A stretch of DNA of 64,000 nucleotides from Alphaproteobacteria bacterium (GTDB lineage: Bacteria > Pseudomonadota > Alphaproteobacteria > UBA7985 > JAUIBT01): assembly GCA_030428255.1 (NCBI GenBank), contig JAUIBT010000015.1, positions 32,479-96,478 of the forward strand, in the 5' to 3' direction. Shown here one piece after another: positions 56,007 through 64,000 of the stretch. The notes beneath the pieces are model-generated. The model saw only the letters and a list, made by a program, of their open reading frames with translations. It made no database searches and was not told the DNA's origin. How positions within the stretch are numbered: position 1 is the first letter of the stretch; the number at the start of each line of letters is the position of its first letter. The position numbers were made by a program, and so were the translations under genes.

Positions 56007-56873
56007 CTAACGCAGCTCAGCGCTGGGCTGCGGTCGAGAGCTGGAGACGACTTGCACCTCCATCAACGCATCCAGCTCGATATAGGGCAAAACCAATACG
56101 CCCTTTTGCGATACGCTGGCGACAATTCCAACCGGCAGGCCCGCCGGGTACATCCCGCCTTGCCCCGATGTTACCACGCGATCTCCGCGCTTGAGCGAGC
56201 GCTGGATGGTTTGGTTGATATAACGCATGTCGAGCATGACCTCGTTGCGCCCAGCGACCAAAGCTGTGCGCTGGATCTGCTCGATAAAAACCGGAACCCT
56301 TGAGTTGATGTCGGTGACCAGCATGACCCGGCTATAGGACGCGCCCACCTCGACCAAGCGTCCGATTAGGCCGCTGGGCCCGACCACCGCATCACCAATG
56401 GCAAAGCCCTGTGCAAGTCCACCCTCCACCAACAAGGAGCGCGCATAGGCGGAACCTGGGTCAGTGACGATACGTGTCGTCTTGTAGTCGAAGCTAAAGG
56501 GCTCCAGGAACTGGGTGGTCTGGCGCAGCCGCTCATTTTCCGCAGCCACCGTTCGATAGGCCGACTCCCACTGGATCAACTGGTTGTTCTGCCGACGCAA
56601 TTCGGCCACCTCGGCCTGAAGATCCGCATAGGAGCGCACACCGCTGGCGGTCTGCTTGATTACGTCGGTTGGCTGAGAGATGAGATTGACCACCGGAGCC
56701 AAGAAGGTCAGCACGGCAGAACGGGCCCGCGCCTGTGACGCTGGCGCGAGTTGCCCCCAAAGAATAAGGAAGAAGGACAGACCAATGGTACCAAACAGCG
56801 CAAACCGGCTCAGGGGCACGCCGAGCTGAGGCGATGTTGATAAGAACGTCCGGCTTTGAATACGGCGGCTCAT
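56007..56873 (-). CDS. mreC: Rod-shape-determining protein MreC
   Basis: Bitopic protein that activates PBP2. The 288-residue product has an N-terminal transmembrane helix (LFGTIGLSFFLILWGQL), a coiled coil (YADLQAEVAELRRQNNQLIQ) and the beta-domain core (GPSGLIGRLVEVGASYSRVM, GDRVVTSGQGGMYPAGLPVG). It is separated from mreB by 269 bp, so an extra promoter for the mreCD part is possible. Confidence 0.96.
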   Translation of the reverse strand: MSRRIQSRTFLSTSPQLGVPLSRFALFGTIGLSFFLILWGQLAPASQARARSAVLTFLAPVVNLISQPTDVIKQTASGVRSYADLQAEVAELRRQNNQLIQWESAYRTVAAENERLRQTTQFLEPFSFDYKTTRIVTDPGSAYARSLLVEGGLAQGFAIGDAVVGPSGLIGRLVEVGASYSRVMLVTDINSRVPVFIEQIQRTALVAGRNEVMLDMRYINQTIQRSLKRGDRVVTSGQGGMYPAGLPVGIVASVSQKGVLVLPYIELDALMEVQVVSSSRPQPSAELR

Positions 56874-57142
56874 GGGTTGAAAAATCTAAACACGATGAAA
56901 ATACTCCTGCCCACTGCCGATCAAATGCGGCAAGGGCGTGACCTTCCATCTTAAATAGAAAATTGCGGCAGAAATTCGCCGCCAGGCTGCTAACACCTGT
57001 TGGTTCCGGTCGAATTTCGCAAATTGCAGTTTTGAGGCTCAGCGCAAACCGCAAGACACCTGCAACGCCTGTCTGCGTGATTTGTTAAAAAAAACCAAAA
57101 TGCGAGAGCGGTGGAGCCAGTGCCATGCCAGCGTAGGGCGCT

Positions 57143-58192
<1,050 letters not shown>

Positions 58193-58284
58193 TTAATTGC
58201 TTAGCTGGGCGGACGGCGCGCCCACCGGGCCCTAGATACGCGTTTGACAGCAAATGACAAAGGAAACAAGCGTGAAAAGGTCAG

Positions 58285-58322
58285 AAAAAAGCACGCAAAG
58301 CATATGCTCCGCGCGCTTTTTT
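58285..58322 (-). terminator. Terminator of leuA, near-symmetrical
   Basis: On the minus strand an A-run, GCGCGCGGAGCATATGCTTTGC-type stem, and six T form a long hairpin whose centre is the palindrome AGCATATGCT. It lies 30 bp after the leuA stop and upstream of mreB. Being flanked by A-runs and T-runs, it could work on both strands. Confidence 0.8.
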
Positions 58323-58351
58323 ACCCTGAACGCCTGCCTCAGGCCACAGCC

Positions 58352-59929
58352 TTAGGCAGCAGCGGCCTCGGACTCTGTCTTATCGCGCTTGATGATGTAA
58401 CGATTCAGAGCATTGGCATAGGCTCGCGCAGAAGCCACAAGCGTATCGACATCCGCGCCTTGGCCAGTGACAGTCCAACCGTCGTGCTCCAACTTAACCG
58501 ACACCTCAGCCTGGGCGTCTGTGCCGCCGGTGACCGCGTGCACTTGATAGAGCTTCAGGTTGGCTTCGTGCGGATAGGCCTTGTGAAAGCCGTTGAAGAT
58601 GGCATCCACGGGGCCGTTGCCCTCAGCGGTGACAGGCACGCGCTCGCCATCTACGGTCACAACCAAACTGGCGATGTGCGGGCCCTTGTGACCACAATGG
58701 ATCGACAGTTGTTCGAACTTCACCACGTCGTTGACGCGTGCGGTGTCATCGACCAGAGCGACCAAGTCTTCGTCGAACACGTCTTTCTTTTGGTCGGCCA
58801 AGTCCTTGAAGCGCTGAAAGGCGTCGTTCAACTGATTGTCCGCCAAGGTGTAGCCCAACTCCGCCAGCTTGGTCTTGAAGGCGTTGCGACCAGAGTGTTT
58901 GCCCATCACCAGGTTGGAATCGGTCAAGCCGATCCACTCCGGGCGCATAATTTCATAGGTCTCGGCATTCTTGATCATACCGTCCTGGTGAATGCCGCTC
59001 TCGTGCGCAAAAGCGTTTGCGCCGACGATGGCCTTGTTGGGCTGCACACCAAAGCCGGTAATGTTGCCCAGCGCCTTAGAGGCCTTCATGATCTTGGTGG
59101 TGTCGATATTGGTATAGAAGGGCAGCTTGTCAGCGCGGGTCCGCATGGCCATCACCACTTCTTCCAAAGACGCGTTGCCTGCCCGCTCGCCGATACCGTT
59201 GATGGTACACTCGATCTGGCGCGCGCCAGAGAAACAGCCCGCCAAAGAGTTGGCGACCGCCACACCCAAGTCGTTGTGGCAGTGGGTTGAAATGGTGGCC
59301 TTGTCGATATTGGGCACCGAGTTCATCAGCATAGTGATCAGCTCTTGGTACTCATCGGCCACCATATAGCCCACGGTGTCGGGAATGTTGATGGTGGTCG
59401 CGCCATGTTTGATGGCGGTCTCCACCACACGACACAGGAAATCGCGTTCTGTGCGGGTGCCGTCTTCGGGCGACCATTCGACATCGCCCAGCTTAGAGCG
59501 CGCATAGGACACAGAATCGATGATCGCGTCCAACACGGCGTCGGGCTCCATGCGAAGCTTGTACTTCATGTGCACGGGCGAGGTAGAGATAAAAGTGTGG
59601 ATACGCGCCCGCTCGCCGCCATCGGCGTGCTGCAAGGCTTCCCAAGCGCGGTCGATATCTTTGCGGCTGGCGCGGCACAGACCGGCAATGACGGCAGACT
59701 GGGACTGTTGGGCGATGGCGCGCACGCTCTCGAAGTCGCCGTTTGAGGCAATGGGGAAGCCCGCCTCGATAATATCAACGCCCATGTCCTCTAAGATGGC
59801 AGCGATGCGCAGCTTTTCTTCCAGGTTCATGGAGCAGCCAGGCGATTGCTCGCCGTCGCGCAAAGTGGTGTCGAAGATCTTGATGCGATCGCGGTTGGAG
59901 GTGTCGATACCTTGTATATTGGTGGTCAT
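58352..59929 (-). CDS. leuA: 2-isopropylmalate synthase
   Basis: Condenses acetyl-CoA with 2-oxoisovalerate, the first committed step to leucine. The 525-residue protein has the TIM-barrel start FDTTLRDGEQSPGCSM, the metal-binding HCHNDLG, GIGERAGNASLEEV, then GANAFAHESGIHQDG, and a C-terminal LeuA regulatory domain (from about residue 390) for leucine feedback. No clear leader peptide was seen upstream. leuB is 26 kb away. Confidence 0.97.
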   Translation of the reverse strand: MTTNIQGIDTSNRDRIKIFDTTLRDGEQSPGCSMNLEEKLRIAAILEDMGVDIIEAGFPIASNGDFESVRAIAQQSQSAVIAGLCRASRKDIDRAWEALQHADGGERARIHTFISTSPVHMKYKLRMEPDAVLDAIIDSVSYARSKLGDVEWSPEDGTRTERDFLCRVVETAIKHGATTINIPDTVGYMVADEYQELITMLMNSVPNIDKATISTHCHNDLGVAVANSLAGCFSGARQIECTINGIGERAGNASLEEVVMAMRTRADKLPFYTNIDTTKIMKASKALGNITGFGVQPNKAIVGANAFAHESGIHQDGMIKNAETYEIMRPEWIGLTDSNLVMGKHSGRNAFKTKLAELGYTLADNQLNDAFQRFKDLADQKKDVFDEDLVALVDDTARVNDVVKFEQLSIHCGHKGPHIASLVVTVDGERVPVTAEGNGPVDAIFNGFHKAYPHEANLKLYQVHAVTGGTDAQAEVSVKLEHDGWTVTGQGADVDTLVASARAYANALNRYIIKRDKTESEAAAA

Positions 59930-60310
59930 GTCAGAACTCGTCTAGCTAAGCGTCGCGGGGCAAACAGGCCTTTTGCGCGACTGTAGTATTCGAAAAATAC
60001 GGCTTCAGCAAGGTGCGTTCCCGATCAAAGCTGGGGAACGTCTGTGCCCCTGAGCGCTAGAATCGCACTCAGCCCGGCACGATCCCACCTGCCCTCAGGG
60101 GCAAATTAGGCCTAGGTTTAGAACCAGCAGGAGGCGGTGGGCTTTGATCATGGCAAAAGGCTAACCGGACTCGCGCGCTCTGCCAAGCGAAAAATGCCCG
60201 GAACTTGGTGCTCGCCTTGGCCAGTGCAGCCAAAACGGCCAGTGCAGCCAAAACGGCCAGTGCAACCAGCACGGCAAGTGCAGCCAAAACTGCCAGTGCA
60301 GCCAGAGCGG
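59930..60310. other. Intergenic region with 18-nt repeat between EamA gene and leuA
   Basis: The 381-bp gap contains the leuA promoter at its left end, then GC-rich DNA and the five-copy repeat at 60219-60308, which ends at the stop codon of the EamA transporter gene. No leucine leader peptide, T-box or small gene was recognised. Open frames through the repeat encode Ala/Leu- or Pro/Val-rich strings. Confidence 0.5.
60219..60308. repeat. 18-nt tandem repeat, five copies
   Basis: The unit GGCCAGTGCAGCCAAAAC is present twice exactly and three times with one to four changes. It starts immediately after the 3' end of the EamA-family gene (minus strand). The divergence of the outer copies suggests an older array than the perfect 16-nt one near metK. 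Confidence 0.9.
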
Positions 60311-61285
60311 CTAGAGCGGCCTGCGCCGGATCCAAGCATGCACTCGCCCCTTGTTGCGCAGCGGCGGCAATTTGGCCTCACGCAGCGCAATATACAGCCC
60401 CGAGGCGACGATCAAGGCGATGCCCAGCCAGCCCAGCGCGTTGGGCATGGTGCCAAAGACCAGCAAGCCGAACAAGCTGGCCCAAATGATGGTGGTATAG
60501 TCCATGGGTGCGACCAGCGACGCGGGTGCCAAGGAATAGGCTTGGGTAATCAAGTACTGCGCCAAGGCCCCGCCCGCTGCAAAGCCGAGCATCAAGACCC
60601 AAGCCTCAAGGTCGGGCCAACGCCAAACCCAGATTTGCATGGGCGCGGTCAAGATCAAGAAGGCAAACTGCGTATACCAAAAGGTGGTAATGCCACGATC
60701 CGTATTGCCAGCCTTGCGGGTCAAGACGTTGGACAAGGCATAGAGCAGCATGGCCATCAAGGCCAAGCCCGTGTAGGCCGATACGCCCTGCCCACCCGGT
60801 TGTGCCACCAGGGCCACGCCAACAAAGCCCAGGATTACCGCCCCGCCGCGCTGCAAGCCGATTTTCTCGCCCAGCATGGGCACGACCAGAATGGTCACGG
60901 CAATCGGCGCGGAATAGACAATGGCCACTGCGTCGGCCAAGGGCATGGCAGAATAGGCAACAATGGCGATCAGCATGGACACAGAGCCCGCCAAGGCCCG
61001 CATAACCTGCACCTTAGGTTGCTTGGTATGCAGCACCGTCCAGCCGCCTCGCGAGCGCGCAAGCATGACGCCCAAGGCCATGCCCGCCAGGCAGCGCAGC
61101 AACAAAATTTGGGTGGGATGGTAGCCCTCCACCAGCAGCTTGGAGACCGTCTCGAGCACTGCATAGCAGAACATCGCCCCGGCTCCGCACAGTAAGCCGA
61201 CCAAGATCGAGGCCTGTTGACCGCTCAAACCTGGCGGCGGCGGCAATTGAGCGTTGGGCATATTGGGGATTGGGGCGATAGACAT
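60311..61285 (-). CDS. EamA/DMT-superfamily transporter
   Basis: A 324-residue inner-membrane transporter with ten predicted helices in two EamA repeats. Examples are ILVGLLCGAGAMFCYAVLE in the first and GLALMAMLLYALSNVLTRKA in the second; RALAGSVSMLIAIVAYSAM and SLAPASLVAPMDYTTIIWAS are typical. Members export metabolites or amino acids, but the substrate cannot be predicted. It ends in a basic tail. Confidence 0.9.
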   Translation of the reverse strand: MSIAPIPNMPNAQLPPPPGLSGQQASILVGLLCGAGAMFCYAVLETVSKLLVEGYHPTQILLLRCLAGMALGVMLARSRGGWTVLHTKQPKVQVMRALAGSVSMLIAIVAYSAMPLADAVAIVYSAPIAVTILVVPMLGEKIGLQRGGAVILGFVGVALVAQPGGQGVSAYTGLALMAMLLYALSNVLTRKAGNTDRGITTFWYTQFAFLILTAPMQIWVWRWPDLEAWVLMLGFAAGGALAQYLITQAYSLAPASLVAPMDYTTIIWASLFGLLVFGTMPNALGWLGIALIVASGLYIALREAKLPPLRNKGRVHAWIRRRPL

Positions 61286-61668
61286 AGCGCTGGCCTTCTA
61301 AGGCAACCTTGGCAGCGTCGCTAACTGCGCCAAGCCGAACTCACTTTGCTGCGGTCTGGACTTGGCCTGCGATCCGCAGCCCTACCAAGACATCACCAGG
61401 CGCACAGCTTAAATCTCTCCCCAAAATCGCTGCTGTTGTGTCTGCGTCCTGCGCGCCGTTTTTGAGCAGAATGCGCGGATTTTTTCGCAGCGACGGACCT
61501 AGCCGTGTTGGCGTTACGCGCCCGTTACAATTGTTTCCTTTTTCCGCTTGCGTTGACACGCCGGCGATACACGAGGCCGCGATAGTCACACTTGTTCGAA
61601 GCACACACCCCGCTCAACACAAGCACCCCAGCACTTCGACAGAACTGCTAACTTAAAGGACTATTGTC
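61286..61668. other. Divergent intergenic region upstream of the Spy-like gene
   Basis: The 383-bp gap lies between the EamA gene (minus) and the Spy-like gene (plus). A direct repeat GTTAC at 61513-61517 and 61524-61528 has an 11-nt period, as in binding sites of OmpR/PhoB-family regulators. TTGACA at 61553-61558 may be a -35 element, but no good -10 follows at the proper distance. Confidence 0.4.
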
Positions 61669-62244
61669 ATGAAAAAAGTAACACTCGCAGCCTTGGCCGG
61701 TTTGATCGGCGCCACCACCATCGGCAGCTACGCTGTCGCCCAAAACGCCGGCTTCCAGGGACAGGGATTCCAGGGACAGGGCTTCCCCGCGCAGACCCAG
61801 TTTGCCGACGCCTCAGGCCAGCGCGGCCCCGGTTTTGGTCGCCCTGGTGGCGACCACGGCCCGCGCTTTTGTAGCGATGAATTTGAAGAGCGCCGGGAAG
61901 CCCGCGAAGAGGCAGTCGATGCCTTCGTAATGACCTATCTCGGACTCAACGCTGAGCAGCAAGCCTTGTATGCGGCAGTAGACCAAGCCAAAGAGGCGGT
62001 CGAGGATCAGCAGGAAGCGGTTTGCGATCAACTGACCCAAGGACAACGGCCCGACCGCCAGACCATGCAAGGGCTGCATGAGCCAGTAAAGCAGGCCATG
62101 GAAGCCTTCATTGCCAGCTTGAGCGACGAGCAAAAGCAAGCCTTTAGCCTCATCGCACCCAAGCCCCACGGCCCCCAGGGTGAGCGCCAAGGCGCGCACA
62201 AAGGTGGCTTTAAGGGCGGCCAACGCGGCAGCTTTAATAACTAG
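61669..62244 (+). CDS. Spy/CpxP-like periplasmic protein (LTXXQ type)
   Basis: A 191-residue secreted protein. The signal peptide (LAALAGLIGATTIGSYAVAQ) is followed by a Gly/Phe/Gln-rich repeat (FQGQG x2) and a helical core with two LTXXQ-like motifs: LGLNAEQQALYAAVDQAKEA and LSDEQKQAFSLI. Two cysteines (FCSDEFEE and AVCDQL) may pair. Relatives act as periplasmic chaperones or stress sensors. AAAGGACT precedes the ATG. A terminator follows at 62365. Confidence 0.78.
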   Translation: MKKVTLAALAGLIGATTIGSYAVAQNAGFQGQGFQGQGFPAQTQFADASGQRGPGFGRPGGDHGPRFCSDEFEERREAREEAVDAFVMTYLGLNAEQQALYAAVDQAKEAVEDQQEAVCDQLTQGQRPDRQTMQGLHEPVKQAMEAFIASLSDEQKQAFSLIAPKPHGPQGERQGAHKGGFKGGQRGSFNN

Positions 62245-62315
62245 GCTGTCGCAGGGAGCTTGACCGCTGTGTTCTACAGCGGCGACTCCCGCCTCAACCG
62301 TCATTTGAAGTCCCA

Positions 62316-62355
62316 AAATACTTCCCCCCAAATACTTCCCCCCAAATACTTCCCC
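62316..62355. repeat. 14-nt tandem repeat, three copies
   Basis: AAATACTTCCCCCC is repeated twice exactly, followed by a shortened third copy. It lies between the Spy-like gene and its terminator, so it is within the transcribed 3' region. Confidence 0.9.
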
Positions 62356-62364
62356 TGAGGCCTT

Positions 62365-62409
62365 GCCCCAGGTCCGGCACACACGCCCGGGCTTGGGGCT
62401 TCTTTTTTT
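62365..62409 (+). terminator. Terminator of the Spy-like gene
   Basis: GCCCCA (62365-62370) and TGGGGC (62394-62399) enclose a further partly paired GC-rich stem; TTCTTTTTTT follows. It lies about 120 bp after the stop. Confidence 0.8.
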
Positions 62410-62461
62410 CGCCGTGAGGAGGCCTTGTCTTTGAGGCCTTGTCCTTGAGGCCTTTTTTGCC

Positions 62462-62941
62462 TCAAGCGCCTTGGTAGTGGCGGGTCAGCCAGACGGCAGC
62501 CAAGGCGGGCTTGTCCTGGCCCTCGATTTCGACCTCAACCTGCCAAGTGGCGGTAAATTCTTGCGGTTTGCGCTCTTCAAATGCCGACAAGACAAAGCGC
62601 CCGCGAATGCGTGCCCCGCTCGGCACCGGTGCCAAAAACCTCAGCTTATCAAAGCCATAGTTGACCACCATGCCCAGGCCAACAAGGTGTGGCATGGCAC
62701 CTTCCATCATCCAGACCAAGCGCGAAAGCGTCAAGAAACCGTGCGCGATGGTGCCGCCGAAGGGCGATCGCGCCTTGGCAGCCTCTTCATCGACATGGAC
62801 GAACTGATGATCGCCGGTCGCATCGGCGAAGTCGTTGATACAGGCCTGGGTAACGCGATACCACGGCGAAACCCCCACTTCTTTGCCCAACAAATCCGCC
62901 AGGTCTTCCAATCGTTTGGGGCTTGGGTTTGCTTGGTTCAT
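62462..62941 (-). CDS. MaoC-family (R)-specific enoyl-CoA hydratase-like protein
   Basis: A 159-residue hot-dog-fold protein. The catalytic region is FADATGDHQFVHVDEEAAKA, with Asp and His of the hydratase-2 motif, followed by SPFGGTIAHGFLTLSRL. Such enzymes hydrate enoyl-CoA and often supply (R)-3-hydroxyacyl-CoA. Its start overlaps the stop of the SDR gene upstream (ATGA), suggesting two steps of one acyl-CoA path. A TTGAGGC/GCCTCAA hairpin spans its stop. Confidence 0.9.
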   Translation of the reverse strand: MNQANPSPKRLEDLADLLGKEVGVSPWYRVTQACINDFADATGDHQFVHVDEEAAKARSPFGGTIAHGFLTLSRLVWMMEGAMPHLVGLGMVVNYGFDKLRFLAPVPSGARIRGRFVLSAFEERKPQEFTATWQVEVEIEGQDKPALAAVWLTRHYQGA

Positions 62942-63822
62942 GTCCCTGGCTCCTGTTGGGATTTGCGCGCGTCTAAAGCCTCTTTGGCCTCCTCGAACAA
63001 AGGCGGGCCGGTCATGACGTTTATGCCACCGCTCAGCGGCAAAATCGAACCCGAAACGTAGGCACCCGCAGCACTACTGAGATAGATCATCGCCCCTGCT
63101 ATGTCGTCCGGCGCACCGATACGGCCCAGAGGCACTCCGTCGGCGACCAGCGCCTGGCCGTCTGGGTCGGCGGTAACAAAGGCGGTCATGTTTGAGGCGA
63201 AGGGCCCCGGCGCCAGCGCGTTGACCGTGATGTGTCGGCACGCCAGCTCCTTGGCCAAGATCTTGGTCAAATGCACAACGGCGGCTTTTGAGGCCGCATA
63301 GGAATAGGCCCCGTCGCCCAACGGCTGTTCGCCCATGACCGAGGCGATGTTGATCACCCGCGCTGGATCTTGCGCTGTGGCCGCGCGGCCCAAATCGGGC
63401 AATAGCGCTTGGGTGAGCGAAAACAGCCCGGCAACGTTGAGCCCCATGACCGCCTCCCAGGCCTTAAAAGGAAAGCTGCCCAGCGGCGCACCCCAGGCGC
63501 GCCCGGCGTTGTTGACCAGGATCGACAGGCCTTCGGGGCAGCGCTGGCGCGTTTCGGCCGCCAGAGCCTCGACCCCCGCCTCGCTCGACACGTCCCCGCC
63601 GAACCCTTCGGCGCGCCCCGGCAGACCCAGCGCGTTGATGGCCTCTGCCGCGCTTTGGCAAGCTTCGCTCTTGCGCGAGGCGATCAGCACCCGCGCCCCG
63701 GCGACCGCCAAGCCCTCGGCGGCCATGCGCCCGATGCCGGTGGCACCCCCGGTGACTAGGGCGGTCTTACCCCGCAAGCTGAACAGCACTTCAAGACGCG
63801 ATACATGCGGGGTTTGGGTCAT
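62938..63822 (-). CDS. Short-chain dehydrogenase/reductase
   Basis: A 294-residue classical SDR. It has the NAD(P) site TGGATGIGRMAAEGLA near residue 26, NNAGRAWG, the catalytic Ser in INIASVMGEQ and YSYAASK with Tyr/Lys, and the C-terminal LPLSGGINVMTGP. ATG 63822 is chosen because TAGGAG lies 8 nt before it; ATG 63831 would touch that site directly. It is coupled to the MaoC gene, as in 3-hydroxyacyl-CoA metabolism. Substrate unknown. Confidence 0.9.
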   Translation of the reverse strand: MTQTPHVSRLEVLFSLRGKTALVTGGATGIGRMAAEGLAVAGARVLIASRKSEACQSAAEAINALGLPGRAEGFGGDVSSEAGVEALAAETRQRCPEGLSILVNNAGRAWGAPLGSFPFKAWEAVMGLNVAGLFSLTQALLPDLGRAATAQDPARVINIASVMGEQPLGDGAYSYAASKAAVVHLTKILAKELACRHITVNALAPGPFASNMTAFVTADPDGQALVADGVPLGRIGAPDDIAGAMIYLSSAAGAYVSGSILPLSGGINVMTGPPLFEEAKEALDARKSQQEPGT

Positions 63823-63831
63823 GCGGGGCAT

Positions 63832-64000
63832 CTCCTATACTGCTGTCGCTGGTATGCAAGAGCTGCATGCTAACCGTATGCGTTGCCTGGGTCCCACAGG
63901 GATTTCATCTTGACTGCTGGAAGTTCCAAGGCAGCAATTCGTCAAGCCTGCTAGCGGGGTGGCCCGCGGCGATTGCCTCAAGGGTTGCCTTTAGGTAGGC
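63832..64000 (-). mobile_element. Edge of an IS66-like insertion sequence
   Basis: Inferred from the transposase tail. IS66 elements carry tnpA, tnpB and tnpC in that order, so the rest would lie to the right. The exact left boundary is not determined: no convincing IS66-type terminal repeat was found between the TnpC stop and the SDR gene. Confidence 0.6.
63905..64000 (-). CDS. tnpC: IS66-family transposase, C-terminal end (continues beyond window)
   Basis: A frame open from the right edge encodes 31 residues, then TGA at 63905-63907. The translated tail includes YLKATLEAIAAGHP and DELLPWNF, the hallmark C-terminus of IS66 TnpC transposases. Only the last residues are inside the window, so intactness cannot be judged. 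The element's end should lie between about 63832 and 63904, next to the SDR start; a clear terminal inverted repeat was not recognised there. Confidence 0.9.
   Translation of the reverse strand, partial: AYLKATLEAIAAGHPASRLDELLPWNFQQSR

Noticed and set aside
60069..60335. Ala/Leu-rich and Pro/Val-rich ORFs on both strands across the 18-nt repeat
   Set aside because: Generated by the repeat; one overlaps the end of the EamA gene, and none has a ribosome site or family resemblance.

Overview
The window is a high-GC stretch of chromosome from an alphaproteobacterium, probably Rhodospirillales-like. Pointers are the mreBCD-mrdA-rodA wall operon, adjacent clpS-clpA, an MltA/Smr/XRE cluster, DUF882 and YcbB-type wall proteins, a DUF465 protein, and the SpeA/SpeB plus carboxyspermidine route to spermidine. 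No rRNA, tRNA, prophage or CRISPR array was found. The gene list is mostly housekeeping, with small accessory patches.

Layout. Positions 1-5.4 kb hold the S-adenosylmethionine cycle (ahcY cut by the left edge, metK, an adenosine-kinase-like PfkB protein), then moaA and a cysteine desulfurase. 5.4-10.8 kb hold an exported hypothetical, a YcbB-type L,D-transpeptidase, a DUF882 peptidase-like protein with a long WDGQ-repeat N-terminus, and a DUF465 protein. 10.9-16.3 kb (minus) is a complete arginine-to-spermidine set: speA, carboxyspermidine dehydrogenase, nspC-type decarboxylase, speB. 16.6-24.7 kb hold an autotransporter-like protein, a methyltransferase, a lipoprotein, a GH13 alpha-glucosidase with two LacI-type operator-like sites, mgtE and a Rap1a-like secreted protein. 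25-32.5 kb hold an L2HGDH-like oxidase, asd with a small coupled gene, two tandem outer-membrane-barrel paralogs, a tyrosinase in visibly AT-richer DNA, and leuB. 32.7-35.9 kb are mltA, a degenerate methyltransferase-like gene, an Smr protein and an XRE regulator, the last three overlapping. 36-43 kb hold an M48 protease with DUF898, two RNA methyltransferases, and an overlapping sugar epimerase/methyltransferase pair. 43.2-48.3 kb hold a coupled cytochrome c and multicopper oxidase, a DUF1127 gene with a structured 3' region, clpA and clpS. 48.8-58.2 kb hold a large AsmA protein and the rod-shape operon. 58.3-64 kb hold leuA, an EamA transporter, a Spy/CpxP-like protein, a MaoC hydratase with an SDR, and, at the right edge, the C-terminal end of an IS66-family transposase.

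How parts connect. AhcY, MetK and the PfkB kinase recycle S-adenosylhomocysteine. Asd makes aspartate semialdehyde, a co-substrate of carboxyspermidine dehydrogenase. MreBCD, PBP2, RodA, MltA, the L,D-transpeptidase and the DUF882 protein all act on the cell wall. A recurring oddity is the number of short tandem repeats (14-18 nt units, 3-6 near-identical copies) in intergenic DNA, plus in-frame repeats inside several exported proteins.

No clearly new multi-gene system is evident. The best candidates for something undescribed are the DUF882 protein with an internal twin-arginine signal, a 39-codon ORF followed by a strong terminator, the DUF1127 3' region, the epimerase/methyltransferase pair and the orphan tyrosinase.
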